Positions 47,915 through 56,174 of a stretch of DNA of 64,000 bases are shown piece by piece; the stretch's first letter is position 1; the number at the start of each line of letters is the position of its first letter. The translations under genes were made by a program, and so were the position numbers. This stretch comes from Opitutus sp. (lineage in GTDB: Bacteria > Verrucomicrobiota > Verrucomicrobiia > Opitutales > Opitutaceae), in the NCBI GenBank assembly GCA_024998815.1, contig JACEUQ010000001.1, positions 1,550,001 to 1,614,000 of the forward strand, given 5' to 3'. The notes beneath the pieces are model-generated. The model worked only from the letters and a program-made list of their open reading frames with translations, made no database searches and was not told where the DNA came from.

Positions 47915-48892
47915 ATGGCCGTTTTAACCTACCGCGAAGCCATCCGCGCCGCCCTTGCCGAAGAACTCGCCCGCGACGAAAACGTCGTCCTTTTGGGCGA
48001 AGAAGTCGCCCAATTCCACGGAGCCTACAAGGTCTCCGAGGGCCTGCTCGAAAAATTCGGCCCCGACCGCATCGTCGACACGCCCATTTCCGAAGCCGGT
48101 TTCATCGGCATGGGCGTGGGCGCCTCCATGCTCGGCATCCGGCCGGTTATGGAGCTCATGTTCTGGTCGTTCTACTCGGTCGCCTTCGACCAGATTTTGA
48201 ACAACGCGGCCAACGTCCGCTACATGTCCGGCGGTCTGATCAACTGCCCGATCGTCATTCGCGGGCCGGCCAACGGCGGCACCAACGTCGGTGCCACCCA
48301 CTCCCACACTCCCGAAAACGTCCTCGCCAACCACCCCGGCGTTAAAGTCATCGTGCCGGCCACCGCCCGCGACGCCAAGGGCCTGCTCAAGTCCGCCATT
48401 CGCGACAACGACCCGTGCTTCTTCCTCGAAAACACCATTCTCTACGGTGAAAAGGGCGAGGTTCCCGACACCGAGGAGCTCATCCCGCTCGGCCTGGCCG
48501 ACGTGAAACGCACCGGCACCGACCTGACCATCGTCACCTACGGCCGCTGCGTCCTGCACTCCTTGGCCGCCGCCGAAGTTCTGGAAAAAGACCACGACAT
48601 TTCCGTCGAGGTGGTCGACCTGCGCACCATCCGCCCGCTCGACTTCGACACCGTGCTCGCCTCGGTCAAGAAGACCCACCGCGTGCTCATCGTCGAAGAG
48701 CAAAAGCCCTTCGCCAGCGTGGGTTCGCAACTCGCCTACATGATCCAGCGCGAAGCCTTCGACGAGCTCGATGGCCCCATCCACCGCCTCGCCACCATCG
48801 ACGCCCCCGCGATCTACAGCCCGCCCGTCGAAACCGAACAGCTCCCCAACGTGCCGCGCGTGATCAAAGCCGCCCTGGCCGCAGTCGCCTGA
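47915..48892 (+). CDS. pdhB: Pyruvate dehydrogenase E1 component, beta subunit
   Basis: A 325-residue partner of PdhA. Typical segments are TYREAIRAALAEELARDENV, LLGEEVAQFHGAYKVSEGL, RIVDTPISEAGFIGMGVGAS (Glu that activates TPP), MSGGLINCPIVIRGPANGG, THSHTPENVLANHPGVKVI and the transketolase C-terminal VVDLRTIRPLD. The length is that of short-form E1 beta subunits. It is co-transcribed with pdhA and pdhC. The 562-residue antisense frame over this region is a shadow. Confidence 0.94.
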   Translation: MAVLTYREAIRAALAEELARDENVVLLGEEVAQFHGAYKVSEGLLEKFGPDRIVDTPISEAGFIGMGVGASMLGIRPVMELMFWSFYSVAFDQILNNAANVRYMSGGLINCPIVIRGPANGGTNVGATHSHTPENVLANHPGVKVIVPATARDAKGLLKSAIRDNDPCFFLENTILYGEKGEVPDTEELIPLGLADVKRTGTDLTIVTYGRCVLHSLAAAEVLEKDHDISVEVVDLRTIRPLDFDTVLASVKKTHRVLIVEEQKPFASVGSQLAYMIQREAFDELDGPIHRLATIDAPAIYSPPVETEQLPNVPRVIKAALAAVA

Positions 48893-48920
48893 TTTCCTAA
48901 AAACACACCACTTTACTACC

Positions 48921-50225
48921 ATGGCCAATATCATCGAAATGCCGAAACTCAGCGACACCATGACGGTGGGCACGCTGGTCAAATGGCTCAAAAAAGAAGG
49001 CGATGCCGTACAATCCGGCGACATCCTCGCCGAAGTTGAAACCGATAAAGCGACGATGGAGCTCGAGTGCTTTTTCGACGGCACGATCCTCAAAATTTTC
49101 GCCGACGCCGGCGCCCAAGTAGAACTCGGTGCCCCTTTGTGTGCAGTGGGTAAAAAAGGCGAAGTCGTCCCCACCCCCGCCGCCGCCCCGAAGGCAGAGA
49201 CCAAAGCTGCAGCCCCGGCCCCAGCCCCTGCTCCCGCACCTGCGCCTGCGCCCGCCCCGAGTCCGGTTGCCGCCCCTGCCCCCACAGCAGCCCACGCCCC
49301 AGCCACCCCAGCGCTGGCCTTCGGTGATCGCGTCAAAATCTCCCCGCTCGCCAAAAAGCTCGCCGCCGAGCTCGGCGTCGATGCCTCCACCGTGCAAGGC
49401 TCCGGCCCCTCCGGCCGCATCGTGCGGGCCGACATCGAGGCTGCTGCCAAGGCCGGCTCCGCCGGCAAATCACAAAGCGCAAATCCCAAATCCCAAATCG
49501 GCACCGTTGGCAGCGTGGGCGCCAAGGGCCCGATCCAAGTCGAGCGCACTGTCGCGGTTTCCACCATGCGCGGCGTGATCGCCAAACGCCTCGTCGAATC
49601 CAAGACCACCATCCCGCACTTCTATCTCGAAATCGAGATCGACGCCGAGCCGCTCCTCGCCTTACGCGAACAGCTCAACAAGGGCCTCGCCGACGCCGGC
49701 GTAAAGCTCTCCGTCAACGACTTCATCCTCAAGGGTAGCGCCGAAGCCCTGCGCCGCGTGCCCGATGTGAATGCCGCGTGGGAAGGCACCCAGATCCGTT
49801 ATTTGGCCGCTGCCCACGTTTCCTTTGCCGTGGCGCTGCCCGACGGCCTGATCACTCCGGTCGTGAAAGATGCCCACGACAAGTCGATCTTCCAGGTCAG
49901 CAGCGAAGCCAAATCGCTGGGCAAATTGGCCAAAGACAAGAAGCTTAAACCCGACCAATTCACCGGCGGCACCTTCTGCGTGTCCAACCTCGGCATGATG
50001 GGCATCCCCAAGTTCTTCCCGATCATCAACCCGCCCAACGCAGCTATCCTGGGTGTCGGCACCACGGTGACCAAACCGGTGGTGAAGAACGGCCAGATCG
50101 TGATCGGCCAGACGCTCACGCTCACCCTCTCCGCCGACCACCGCGTGGTCGATGGAGCGGTCGGCGCGCAGTTCCTCGCCGCCCTCAAATCCGTTCTCGA
50201 AAGCCCCGCGTTGCTCTTGGTGTAA
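48921..50225 (+). CDS. pdhC: Dihydrolipoamide acetyltransferase (E2 of pyruvate dehydrogenase)
   Basis: A 434-residue protein with the E2 order of domains. One lipoyl domain (1-80) carries the lipoyl Lys43 in EVETDKATM. A long Ala/Pro linker follows, then a peripheral subunit-binding domain (about 137-175, VKISPLAKKLAAELGVD, GSGPSGRIVRADIE). A second linker holds a heptamer-repeat array (49465-49499). The catalytic domain ends in SADHRVVDGAVGAQFL, with the active His. It transfers acetyl groups to CoA and forms the core of the complex. No E3 (lpd) gene follows, so E3 must be elsewhere. Confidence 0.94.
   Translation: MANIIEMPKLSDTMTVGTLVKWLKKEGDAVQSGDILAEVETDKATMELECFFDGTILKIFADAGAQVELGAPLCAVGKKGEVVPTPAAAPKAETKAAAPAPAPAPAPAPAPAPSPVAAPAPTAAHAPATPALAFGDRVKISPLAKKLAAELGVDASTVQGSGPSGRIVRADIEAAAKAGSAGKSQSANPKSQIGTVGSVGAKGPIQVERTVAVSTMRGVIAKRLVESKTTIPHFYLEIEIDAEPLLALREQLNKGLADAGVKLSVNDFILKGSAEALRRVPDVNAAWEGTQIRYLAAAHVSFAVALPDGLITPVVKDAHDKSIFQVSSEAKSLGKLAKDKKLKPDQFTGGTFCVSNLGMMGIPKFFPIINPPNAAILGVGTTVTKPVVKNGQIVIGQTLTLTLSADHRVVDGAVGAQFLAALKSVLESPALLLV
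49465..49499. repeat. Degenerate heptamer array inside the pdhC linker
   Basis: Units GCAAATC, ACAAAGC, GCAAATC, CCAAATC, CCAAATC run in register for 35 bp. They encode KSQSANPKSQIG-type sequence in the flexible linker of the E2 protein, where an insertion is harmless. It is the only host coding region with such an array in this window. Confidence 0.7.
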
Positions 50226-50250
50226 GGGAGTGCCCTCGGCGCAAACACCC

Positions 50251-50329
50251 TGAGCTCACGCTCAAGGCCACGAGGAGTATTTTCACGAAGAGTATCGGAT
50301 CGAAGGGTGTGGCCTTGAGCGTGAGCTCA
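50251..50329. repeat. 21-bp perfect inverted repeat after pdhC
   Basis: TGAGCTCACGCTCAAGGCCAC (21 bp, 50251-50271) and its exact complement (50309-50329) are separated by 37 bp. It lies in the convergent gap between pdhC and the reductase gene, 25 bp after the pdhC stop. It has no T-run, so it is not the main terminator. It may be a small repeat element or an RNA stem. Confidence 0.7.
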
Positions 50330-50395
50330 AGGATCTCGCCCCCCCCTTCATATCAGCCGATTAGTGCCACAGCCAACGCCCTGCTCAGTCCCAAA

Positions 50396-50434
50396 GAAAA
50401 ACCCCGGTCGTCCACCACGACCGGGGTTTTTCGT
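50396..50434. terminator. Bidirectional terminator between pdhC and the reductase gene
   Basis: ACCCCGGTCGT-CCACC-ACGACCGGGGT is an 11-bp perfect stem, with an A-run before and TTTTTC after, so it can end transcripts from both sides. It stands 27 bp from the stop of the minus-strand reductase gene. Confidence 0.9.
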
Positions 50435-50460
50435 TTCCTGAAGCAGCGTTGCCGCCCGAC

Positions 50461-52974
50461 TCACGCCAGCTCGCAGGCACCGCCGGCGCAGGCAACAATG
50501 TCCTTGAGGCTGGTTTCGTCCGTGTGCTCATGGAGTTGGGTGTAATCCACGGGACGGGGACGCAGGGCGTTCCACTTGGCGATATCAGAGTCGGTGGAGA
50601 CCTCTTCGCGCGGAGCCTGTGCGTACACTTTGTCGCCCGCGTCCTGCAACAACGACACGCCCGTAAACAGCGCCCGATTCGACCAGATGAAATCCGCCAC
50701 CGCCGCCCACTCGTCGGCGCGCACCGTGCAGGTATTGGAGACGTTGTGATGCAGCGTTGAACTGCGCGACTCGGGATCGCCGCCAGGAATCACCCACGAC
50801 TGCTGGACCAACATCACCAGCTGCAAAAACTGGATCGCATTGAGGTCCTTGCGCAGAATCGCGCCCTCCGGTGCCGACACGGGAAAGGTGATCACGTCGT
50901 CGGTCTGCGGGCTGTAAACCGAGGGCTCGGTCATCTGCGAATTGAGATTTTTAAAGAAGGCGTAGATCGGCTCCTTGCGGTTGGCTTGCACGCGGCGGAA
51001 GTAGTGGCGCGCGTGGTGCGGGTGGATGCCGGAGGCGGCGTCGAGCAGCAGCGAAGCGGTGCCCTCGGGTTTGCAGGTGGTGATCTTCGCTGCGGGGCGA
51101 ATGCCGATGGCCTCGGCCACAAGGCGGTTGGTCGCCCGGCAAAGGCTCGCGCCCGCACGCAGGATCTCGGGGTCAAAGAGAACGCGGGGGTTGTCCATGA
51201 AGCCGCAGATGGAAACGCCCAGGAGCGCGTCGTGTTCATTGATCAGCCGGGTGATCGGCCCAAGGTAGGGCATGTCGGTGTAGGCGGCCTGCAGGGTGCC
51301 CACGGTCGTGGCGGCGATACACGCCTCGAAGAACTTTTCCGGGGTGGTGGCGGCGCGGCCGTTGATGGTGGTGAGGTTGCAATGCTGGAAACCCGAGAGC
51401 CGGGTGGTGCCGGGCAGGTCGCCCTTGTAGCCCCATGCAAACAGCTTGCTCAGTTCCTCGCCGGAGAGCTCCCAGTCGATGACCGGCAGCAGGTTAATCT
51501 CGGCGCAGGGATTGCAGCCGGCATCGGGGTGGTCACAGAAGAAAAACCCGGGCTCGCCGAACTCCTTTTGGGCTTTGAAGAGGCGGTGGAAATACACCGC
51601 GTTGTCGGCCGAACGGGCGAGGGAAACGGAGTTGTTGGAGGCGGAGCGCTGGGGATGGGTTTCGAACCAGTTGCCGGTCTTGGCATCCATCATCTCCTCG
51701 TCGTCGGGGGAAAACAGGCAGATCGTAGCCGAGCGGCGAATACCGCCGGCGAGCACGGCCTTGGCGACAAACATGTTGATATCATAGACCTCGATCGGCC
51801 GCAGGGTGCGACCGGCAGCCTGATCCAGGATTCCCTCGATGCGCGTAAGGGCCTGCTTGAGCGGGAGATGCCCCGGGGCCTTGCCACCCGAGGTGCGCAA
51901 GGGCGTGCCGCGCGAGCGCACGCCGGAGTAGTTAAACTCGATCTTCTTGCCCTCGTAGAACGAGCCGAAAAGCGCGTGCAGGGAATCGGCCCAACCCTCG
52001 ATCGTGTCCGCAACCGTGTAATGCCAGACGGGCAAATCATGGGCCGGCAGGCGCGAGGGCAGCGAGGGGAGCAACGCGACGTGGTGTTTCTGAACCGAGA
52101 AGCCCACGCCACAGCCGCTCAGCAGAAGGAAGAAGTATTCGCGGAAAAACTCCACCCGATCGACGTTGGAGAAGCTGCAATTGAACATGCGGCTGTGGTT
52201 TTTGAGGATGGCGTCGCCGCCAAACTGCATCGAGCGCATGCTGGGAAGAATGCGCTTGGCGGCCACATCGGTAAAAACCTGCTCGATCACCTCGCCCAAT
52301 TCCTTGCCGCAGAGCTGACGGGTCAACAACTTGGCGTTGTCGCCGGCCAGCGCGGTGATTGCCGAGGGTAATTCGGCGGGCAGGCGCTCCGACAACTTGG
52401 ACTGAAAGAACGTCTGGTGCATCTCCGCCACACGCTCGACGCCCTCGGTAAACGTTTCCCGGCGGCCCAGTTCGGCGCGGTAGCGGGAGTATTTGGCCAT
52501 GGCGATGTAGTCGGCCAGCCCGCTCTGATTGTACTCAGCGAGGCGGGTAAGCGCATGCCGTTCGCGGTAAAGCATGTAGGAGCGGGCCACCTCCCAGTGA
52601 CCGGCTGCGGCGATGGATTTCTCCACGGCGTCCTGCACCTGTTCAATCGTGGGGTGAGTGCCCTGCCGATAGTACAGCTCGAGCATCTTCGAAACCGCCT
52701 CGGCGATCTTGGCCGCCGCGATGAAGCGGTCGCTGTCTAACCCGAAGCAGGCCAACAGGTCGTCGCGATAGGGATTGGGGGTGTTGTTGGCAAAAACCTC
52801 GCGGAACGCCAGGGCGATGGCGCGGGTGACCTTATTTTGGTCATAGCGAACGAGCGAACCGTCGCGCTTGATGACTTGGCGCTCGGCGGCGGGGATGTGG
52901 CGTTGCAACAGCTTGGCGCCGTGGGCGGGCGCGGAAGGGGATACGGGGCGGATAAAATCGGGTGCGGAGGACAT
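50461..52974 (-). CDS. nrdJ: Adenosylcobalamin-type (class II) ribonucleotide reductase
   Basis: An 837-residue protein from the ATG at 52974 (MSSAPDFIRPV); the frame is open to 53136 but that part is not conserved in style. Residues about 35-100 are an ATP-cone (QVIKRDGSLVRYDQNKVTRAI). The catalytic core contains SGCGVGFSVQ (reactive Cys), GGIRRSATICLFSPDDEEM, ASNNSVSL, PCAEINLLP and CNLTTING (with the finger-loop Cys and the NPCAE motif), and a Cys-pair-like tail with CAGGACELA. It makes deoxyribonucleotides without an NrdB radical subunit. None is encoded nearby, which agrees with class II. No cobalamin riboswitch is visible upstream, but the IS lies there. Confidence 0.85.
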   Translation of the reverse strand: MSSAPDFIRPVSPSAPAHGAKLLQRHIPAAERQVIKRDGSLVRYDQNKVTRAIALAFREVFANNTPNPYRDDLLACFGLDSDRFIAAAKIAEAVSKMLELYYRQGTHPTIEQVQDAVEKSIAAAGHWEVARSYMLYRERHALTRLAEYNQSGLADYIAMAKYSRYRAELGRRETFTEGVERVAEMHQTFFQSKLSERLPAELPSAITALAGDNAKLLTRQLCGKELGEVIEQVFTDVAAKRILPSMRSMQFGGDAILKNHSRMFNCSFSNVDRVEFFREYFFLLLSGCGVGFSVQKHHVALLPSLPSRLPAHDLPVWHYTVADTIEGWADSLHALFGSFYEGKKIEFNYSGVRSRGTPLRTSGGKAPGHLPLKQALTRIEGILDQAAGRTLRPIEVYDINMFVAKAVLAGGIRRSATICLFSPDDEEMMDAKTGNWFETHPQRSASNNSVSLARSADNAVYFHRLFKAQKEFGEPGFFFCDHPDAGCNPCAEINLLPVIDWELSGEELSKLFAWGYKGDLPGTTRLSGFQHCNLTTINGRAATTPEKFFEACIAATTVGTLQAAYTDMPYLGPITRLINEHDALLGVSICGFMDNPRVLFDPEILRAGASLCRATNRLVAEAIGIRPAAKITTCKPEGTASLLLDAASGIHPHHARHYFRRVQANRKEPIYAFFKNLNSQMTEPSVYSPQTDDVITFPVSAPEGAILRKDLNAIQFLQLVMLVQQSWVIPGGDPESRSSTLHHNVSNTCTVRADEWAAVADFIWSNRALFTGVSLLQDAGDKVYAQAPREEVSTDSDIAKWNALRPRPVDYTQLHEHTDETSLKDIVACAGGACELA

Positions 52975-53146
52975 GGAGGGGGAAAGTTCGAGAAAAGGGT
53001 TTGAGCAAATCGGCCCGAGCGCGAAGCCCCGGCCAAAGAGTGGAGATCGTCGCGTGGCAGGCCTTGGTTTGACCAAGATAACACGTCTGCCCGAGAAATC
53101 GAGCGCCACCACATATTGGGCTAAATAATCGGTCAACCCCTACATA

Positions 53147-54953
53147 GAGCCTGTCCCGAAAGCATAAAAACCTAGCAGTGAACTATTAGCATAAGTTTAA
53201 TGATGCCTAAAGAGGGGTAATTCCCTGGTTTTGGTCAAAAAAAAGCCGCTATAATCGGCCATGAAGTCAAAACCCGTATCCGCCACCTCGGCCATTGCCC
53301 TGCAACGCTGGTTGCGTCCGGCGCTAACGCCAGTCGGTGCCAATAAAGATTACGCCGAGTTTCGCCAGCAATTGGAAGGACTCGACGCGTTGTTGCGTGG
53401 CAGCCACTTGGAGACGATGGCGATGGACTTTGCCAAGGCGGGGGCAGGCCAAGCCAGTGTCGCACAACTACGCCAGCGTATGGAGTTTGCGCTCAAAGCG
53501 TTACGCTTTGAAGTGTTGCGGGTGCATTTGGGCAACATATCCTTTCGCGAGCTTTCCCGTAGCATTGCCTCAAGTGATTTACTGGCGGATTTTTGCGGTG
53601 TTCGCACGCTTGAGGGAATCAAGGGGGCGTCCAAAAGTGTGCTGGAGCGGGCCTCGAAGTTTTTCACCGCCGAACAGGTGCGCTGGATGGGGCAAGTGTT
53701 GGTGGAGATGTGCGGCGAGAAGGATCGCGCCACTGAACTCGGGTTGAGCGCGCCGCTGGACATGGATGTTTGCCTCATCGACGGCACGTGCTTGGAGACC
53801 AACATCCACTTCCCGGTGGACTGGGTGCTGTTGCGTGATGTGTCCAAGACTTTGCTCAAGGCCATGATTTTAATCCGCCGCGCTGGACTGCTCCACCGTA
53901 TGCCTGAAGAGCCGGAGTGCTTTGCCAAGCAGATGAACAAGTTGTGCATGTCAATGACCCACGCAGGCCGCCGCAACGACGCCAAGCGCGCGCGTAAACA
54001 GATCCTGCGCAAGATGAAGACGCTGTTACGCACGATCGGAGAACATGCCCGCCGCCACCGCGACCTGTTGGCGCAGAAGTATAGCCAAACCCATTACAGC
54101 CAACGCCAAACCAAGCGGATAACCACCCGCATCGACGCTATGCTCGGCCAACTGCCCGCCGTCATCAAGCAGGCCCACGAGCGCATCATCGGCGGACGCC
54201 CGGTGCCCAACGACCAAAAGATCCTCAGCGTGCATGAACTTGATGTGAACGTACTGGTTCGCGGCAAAGCAGGGAGCCAAGTCGAGTTTGGCAACTCGTT
54301 GCTGTTGAGCGAGGCGCTCTCCGGTTTAATCACCGACTGGCAACTCTACCAGGGCGCGGCTCCGGCAGAATGGTGCCAACTCGAGGAAAGCCTGGCGCGG
54401 CAGAACCGCTTTGACCTGAGTGCGCCGATTAGCGCGGTCGGCACCGACCGCGGCTTCGCCACCAAAAAAACTTCCGCAATGCTCAAGCAACAAGACGTTT
54501 ACGATGCGGTATGCCCGCGTGATCCGCACGCGCTCAAGGAGCGTTTGAGCGAAAAACGCTTCGCCCAATTGCAGCGGCGCCGTTCGGCGACCGAAGCGCG
54601 CATTGCGATCCTCAAACAACGCCTCGGCGGACGCTTGCGCTGTAAAGGGTTTGCCAACCGCTACCGTTCGGTGGGTTGGAGTGTACTCGGTCACAACCTC
54701 TGGCTGGTGTCACGAATCCTTGCCGAGGAAATAACACTTCCGCTGGCCGCTTAATTCAATTTTCCGGCAAAAATGTGAATAACCCTGGGGCTCGCCCCGG
54801 CTTTGCCGTACCTTACTACCGCGCTTGGGGGCGGGAAAAATCGATTCGGGCCGCCGTTTAACGTCGCTGGGGTGATTCGTGCCACCTCGTTCGCCCGCAA
54901 TCCCAATGGACCTCTGCGCACTTTTTAAAAATCCGTAAATTTGGGACAGGCTC
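53147..54953 (+). mobile_element. Complete insertion sequence, 1,807 bp
   Basis: Inverted ends GAGCCTGTCCC(g)AAA at 53147-53161 and TTTGGGACAGGCTC at 54940-54953 enclose one transposase gene. The 6-bp flank TACATA occurs directly outside both ends (53141-53146 and 54954-54959), a clear target duplication. One mismatch in the terminal repeat is at the left. The length, ends and single DDE gene fit the IS groups gathered under ISNCY/ISDol1, but I cannot verify the family. The intact duplication suggests a recent insertion. Confidence 0.92.
53261..54754 (+). CDS. IS transposase (DDE type)
   Basis: A 497-residue transposase. The probable catalytic residues are Asp at about 171 (VCLIDGTCLETNIHFPVDW), Asp at about 396 (AVGTDRGFATKK) and Glu at about 444 (RSATEARIAILKQRLGG). 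Between the first two lies a large insert with KQMNKLCMSMTHAGRRNDAK. The N-terminal part is helical with an HTH-like stretch (ISFRELSRSIASSDLLADF). It ends with LGHNLWLVSRILAEE, typical of such enzymes. The frame is intact, so the IS may be active. The last 200 bp of the element (54755-54953) hold no gene. Confidence 0.88.
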   Translation: MKSKPVSATSAIALQRWLRPALTPVGANKDYAEFRQQLEGLDALLRGSHLETMAMDFAKAGAGQASVAQLRQRMEFALKALRFEVLRVHLGNISFRELSRSIASSDLLADFCGVRTLEGIKGASKSVLERASKFFTAEQVRWMGQVLVEMCGEKDRATELGLSAPLDMDVCLIDGTCLETNIHFPVDWVLLRDVSKTLLKAMILIRRAGLLHRMPEEPECFAKQMNKLCMSMTHAGRRNDAKRARKQILRKMKTLLRTIGEHARRHRDLLAQKYSQTHYSQRQTKRITTRIDAMLGQLPAVIKQAHERIIGGRPVPNDQKILSVHELDVNVLVRGKAGSQVEFGNSLLLSEALSGLITDWQLYQGAAPAEWCQLEESLARQNRFDLSAPISAVGTDRGFATKKTSAMLKQQDVYDAVCPRDPHALKERLSEKRFAQLQRRRSATEARIAILKQRLGGRLRCKGFANRYRSVGWSVLGHNLWLVSRILAEEITLPLAA

Positions 54954-54959
54954 TACATA

Positions 54960-55525
54960 TAGTGGAAATCAGGGTATTAACTCAGGTTTTGAGTCCGTTC
55001 AGAAACCGCTTTAAACCGCCGCGAAAACGCCCGTTTTTTGGCTCCTGGGTGCTCATGCCCGCATCTTGGACACCGTTAGCCTCCACTGCAGTTTAAAGCT
55101 AGTAGACAGTACCATTCAAGTTGTCGGATCTACCGCCCCAGTAAAATCAACGGAATACTTCGATCCTTTTAGCCGCGAAAGATCGCAGAGAACGCATAGA
55201 AATACAGGGTTTGTTCTTTGCGCTCCTTGCGTTCTTTCGCGGCCAAACTGCCTTGGATTTTTGATCCGACACTTTGAATGTTACTGCATACAAGGACGGA
55301 GGCGGCGAAGCGCAGGTTTTAACGCAAGGATAGGGAAACGAAACGGCTTCTGGTTTACGGATACGAATCGCGTCCGTTTTATCAGTGGCACGCAGTGCTA
55401 ACCAGTGGTTAACCGCCTCGATTCCCGTGTCCGACTCCGAATATGCACCGAAACGGGGTTAAATCTTCAGGTGCCAACGCAAGACACCCGACTCACGCCC
55501 CAATCAACGCGCGGGGCTTAAAAAA
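54960..55525. other. Intergenic region right of the IS
   Basis: This 566-bp stretch contains no gene that I can support. The frame at 55066-55401 has no protein-like composition. It holds one inverted repeat (55172-55243), listed separately. The rest, up to the tRNA gene, is unremarkable. Confidence 0.5.
55172..55243. repeat. GCCGCGAAAGA inverted repeat
   Basis: GCCGCGAAAGA (55172-55182) and TCTTTCGCGGC (55233-55243) are exact complements, with further imperfect pairing inside (GAACGCA with TGCGTTC). A related GCGAAAGACACGC motif lies at about 43678. It is probably a dispersed hairpin repeat of the host genome. Confidence 0.6.
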
Positions 55526-55602
55526 TGGTGGACACCACTGGACTCGAACCAGCGACCCCATCCGTGTGAAGGATGTGCTCTAACCAACTGAGCTAGGTGT
55601 CC
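55526..55602 (-). tRNA. tRNA-Val (anticodon CAC)
   Basis: Read on the minus strand the gene begins GGACACCTAGCTCAGTTGG and ends with the T-arm GGTTCGAGTCC and acceptor GGTGTCC, A, CCA. The acceptor stem GGACACC/GGTGTCC is perfect (7 bp). The anticodon loop is TTCACAC between CATCC and GGATG, so the anticodon is CAC (Val, GUG). The CCA is encoded. The 77 bases fold as a standard tRNA without gaps. Confidence 0.97.
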
Positions 55603-55730
55603 CAAAGGTCGGCCAACGTGGGGAAGCCTTTCGCGCAAATCAACACCGATTTCACGCGATCTGTGCCCAAAACCGAATCCATCCCCGAAAAGTCGGTGGC
55701 AATCCGGGGCTTTTTCGGAAACCTGTCGGC

Positions 55731-56132
55731 ATGCGTTTCCTCGTCGTTATGACCGCTCTCGTCGGTGCCGCCGCAATACTCACCGGAGCGTTCGGCGCGC
55801 ACGCCCTAAAAAGCAACCTGCTCGCCTGGGGCACCTTGGCCACGTGGCAAACTGCGGTGCATTACCACTTGATGCACGCCGCGGCCTTGCTCGCCGCCTG
55901 CCTCTATGCCAGTGGCAACGCGCCCGCTGCTGCCCGCCGCTGGCTGTTGCGCGCCTGCTCCTGCTGGGGCCTCGGCATCGCCCTGTTTTCGGGCTCACTG
56001 TACTGGCTGGCGGTAGGCGGCCCCCACTGGCTGGGCCCCGTGACTCCCTTCGGCGGCCTGTTGCTCATTGCCGGCTGGCTCTGCGTGATCGGCGCCGCCC
56101 CCACGCGCCCCGCCTCCGATACGTCTGCCTAA
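55731..56132 (+). CDS. DUF423 family small membrane protein
   Basis: A 133-residue protein with four membrane helices. The first carries the family start FLVVMTALVGAAAILTGAFGAHALKS, then WQTAVHYHLMHAAALLAACL (the W-x-x-x-x-H-Y-x-x-x-H motif), then GLGIALFSGSLYWLAVGG and LGPVTPFGGLLLIAGWLCVI. This is the YgdD/YwdK (DUF423) pattern. The role in the inner membrane is unknown. It is followed after 42 bp by the CCA-adding enzyme gene. Confidence 0.9.
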   Translation: MRFLVVMTALVGAAAILTGAFGAHALKSNLLAWGTLATWQTAVHYHLMHAAALLAACLYASGNAPAAARRWLLRACSCWGLGIALFSGSLYWLAVGGPHWLGPVTPFGGLLLIAGWLCVIGAAPTRPASDTSA

Positions 56133-56174
56133 CGTCCCGCTTCGCCCACGCCCTTCCGCTCGCCCCACCCCACG

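Noticed and set aside
47924-49612. 562-residue minus-strand ORF over pdhB/pdhC
   Set aside because: It is antisense to clear enzyme genes and its long Gly/Ala/Asp/Val composition is the usual shadow of C-ending codons in GC-rich DNA.
50986-52371. 461-residue plus-strand ORF over the reductase
   Set aside because: Antisense of nrdJ with no recognisable motif.
55066-55401. 111-residue ORF right of the IS
   Set aside because: It crosses an inverted repeat and has no protein-like pattern or ribosome site.
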